A stretch of DNA of 7,833 nt. It comes from Bacteroidota bacterium (GTDB taxonomy: Bacteria; Bacteroidota; Bacteroidia; B-17B0; B-17BO). Location of the stretch: contig JANXRU010000342.1 in the NCBI GenBank assembly GCA_025356715.1, forward strand, positions 1 through 7,833, written 5' to 3'. Positions 7,579 through 7,833 of the stretch are shown here, piece by piece. The notes under the pieces were generated by a model. The model was not told the DNA's origin. It was given only the letters and a program-made list of their open reading frames with translations, and made no database searches. The position numbers and the translations under genes are program-made. Position 1 is the stretch's first letter. Each line of letters opens with the position of its first letter.

Positions 7579-7720
7579 GCCGTTCAACTTAAGCCACTTA
7601 CCGCTATTATACAAGATGCACTAGCTCATACATTTTGGGAAATCCGTCATATAGTTACAACCCAAAACGCGTTTACGCAACGAAAGTAAACCCGTTGATG
7701 AGTTGCATTACACGACTGGC
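7579..7720. other. GC-richer non-coding segment, possible structured RNA or element remnant
   Basis: By hand count 61 of 142 bases are G or C (about 43%), against about 26% on both sides (18 of 70 at 7471-7540; 16 of 60 at 7741-7800). Reading frames checked here are broken or lack starts. It contains short palindromes such as AACGCGTT and CTTAAG and several GTTG/CAAC-type words, but I could not build a long stable hairpin by eye. Candidates are a non-coding RNA, a small non-autonomous repeat unit or a decayed gene. The identity is unknown. Confidence 0.35.
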
Positions 7721-7813
7721 AAACTATTTTATGCGAAATTAGTAGTAGGATACCTATTTAAAAAAACAAAAAAATCTTCAAAATCCCTTATATGTTCGAG
7801 AATTAAATAAAAG

Positions 7814-7833
7814 TTCAGTTTCTCTTCAGACTT
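7814..7833 (+). repeat. 20-nt direct repeat, copy 2
   Basis: TTCAGTTTCTCTTCAGACTT matches copy 1 at 19 of 20 positions (A to C at position 11). It forms the last bases of the window, so the match may extend further. Confidence 0.7.

Larger units (their letters stand above)
7471..7833. other. Non-coding tail after the TPR gene
   Basis: These 363 bp contain no credible gene on the plus strand. The longest open stretches found there are about 20 codons (ATG near 7530, closed at an in-frame TAA) and about 50 codons without an ATG. I did not recognise a tRNA or other known RNA. Two oddities inside it, a direct repeat and a GC-richer core, are listed separately. Confidence 0.6.

Noticed and set aside
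7579..7720. Degraded rRNA or tRNA fragment
   Set aside because: A GCAACGAAAG word recalls part of 16S rRNA, but the match is too short and no further rRNA or tRNA features line up.
7665..7809. About 50-codon open stretch in the tail on the plus strand
   Set aside because: It has no ATG, no ribosome-binding site and a biased Lys/Ser run at its end; it is probably chance.

Overview
The window looks like a piece of a low-GC Bacteroidota chromosome, most likely from the Flavobacteriia or a related class. The evidence is a long secreted repeat protein of the Bacteroidota adhesin / gliding-associated type, signal peptides ending in A-Q or S-Q, weak or absent Shine-Dalgarno sites, AT-rich spacers and codon use, and a secreted TPR protein with the A-C-E-D C-terminal style common in this phylum. 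No tRNA, rRNA, CRISPR array, transposase or integrase is visible.

Left part, leftward transcription (1-2892). A small secreted protein of unknown function (128 aa) is followed after 37 bp by a very large secreted surface protein. The 3' end of the large gene lies beyond the window: 822 residues are visible and the frame is still open at base 1. It has a signal peptide, a Bacteroidota-type N-terminal beta domain, a cysteine-containing middle region, a PKD-like domain, and then near-identical 76-residue Ig/PKD-like repeats encoded by an exact 228-bp tandem array.

Middle part, rightward transcription (3210-6564). A 317-bp non-coding spacer separates the divergent left genes from a tight three-gene unit: a multi-TM flippase-like protein of the LPG-synthase-TM family, a membrane-anchored family 2 glycosyltransferase, and an OppC/DppC-type ABC transporter permease with a large extra-cytoplasmic insertion. 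The genes are 1 nt and 0 nt apart, and all three appear to use non-ATG starts (GTG, TTG, GTG). This suggests translational coupling and a shared envelope role. A lipid-linked sugar or peptide/glycolipid handling function is an inference; the substrate cannot be read from the sequence.

Right part (6565-7833). After a 90-bp spacer comes a secreted TPR protein of about seven repeats. The last 363 bp hold no credible gene. They do contain a locally GC-richer non-coding segment (about 43% GC by hand count, against about 26% on either side). A 20-nt direct repeat with one mismatch occurs before this segment and again as the last bases of the window. This tail is the least explained part of the window.
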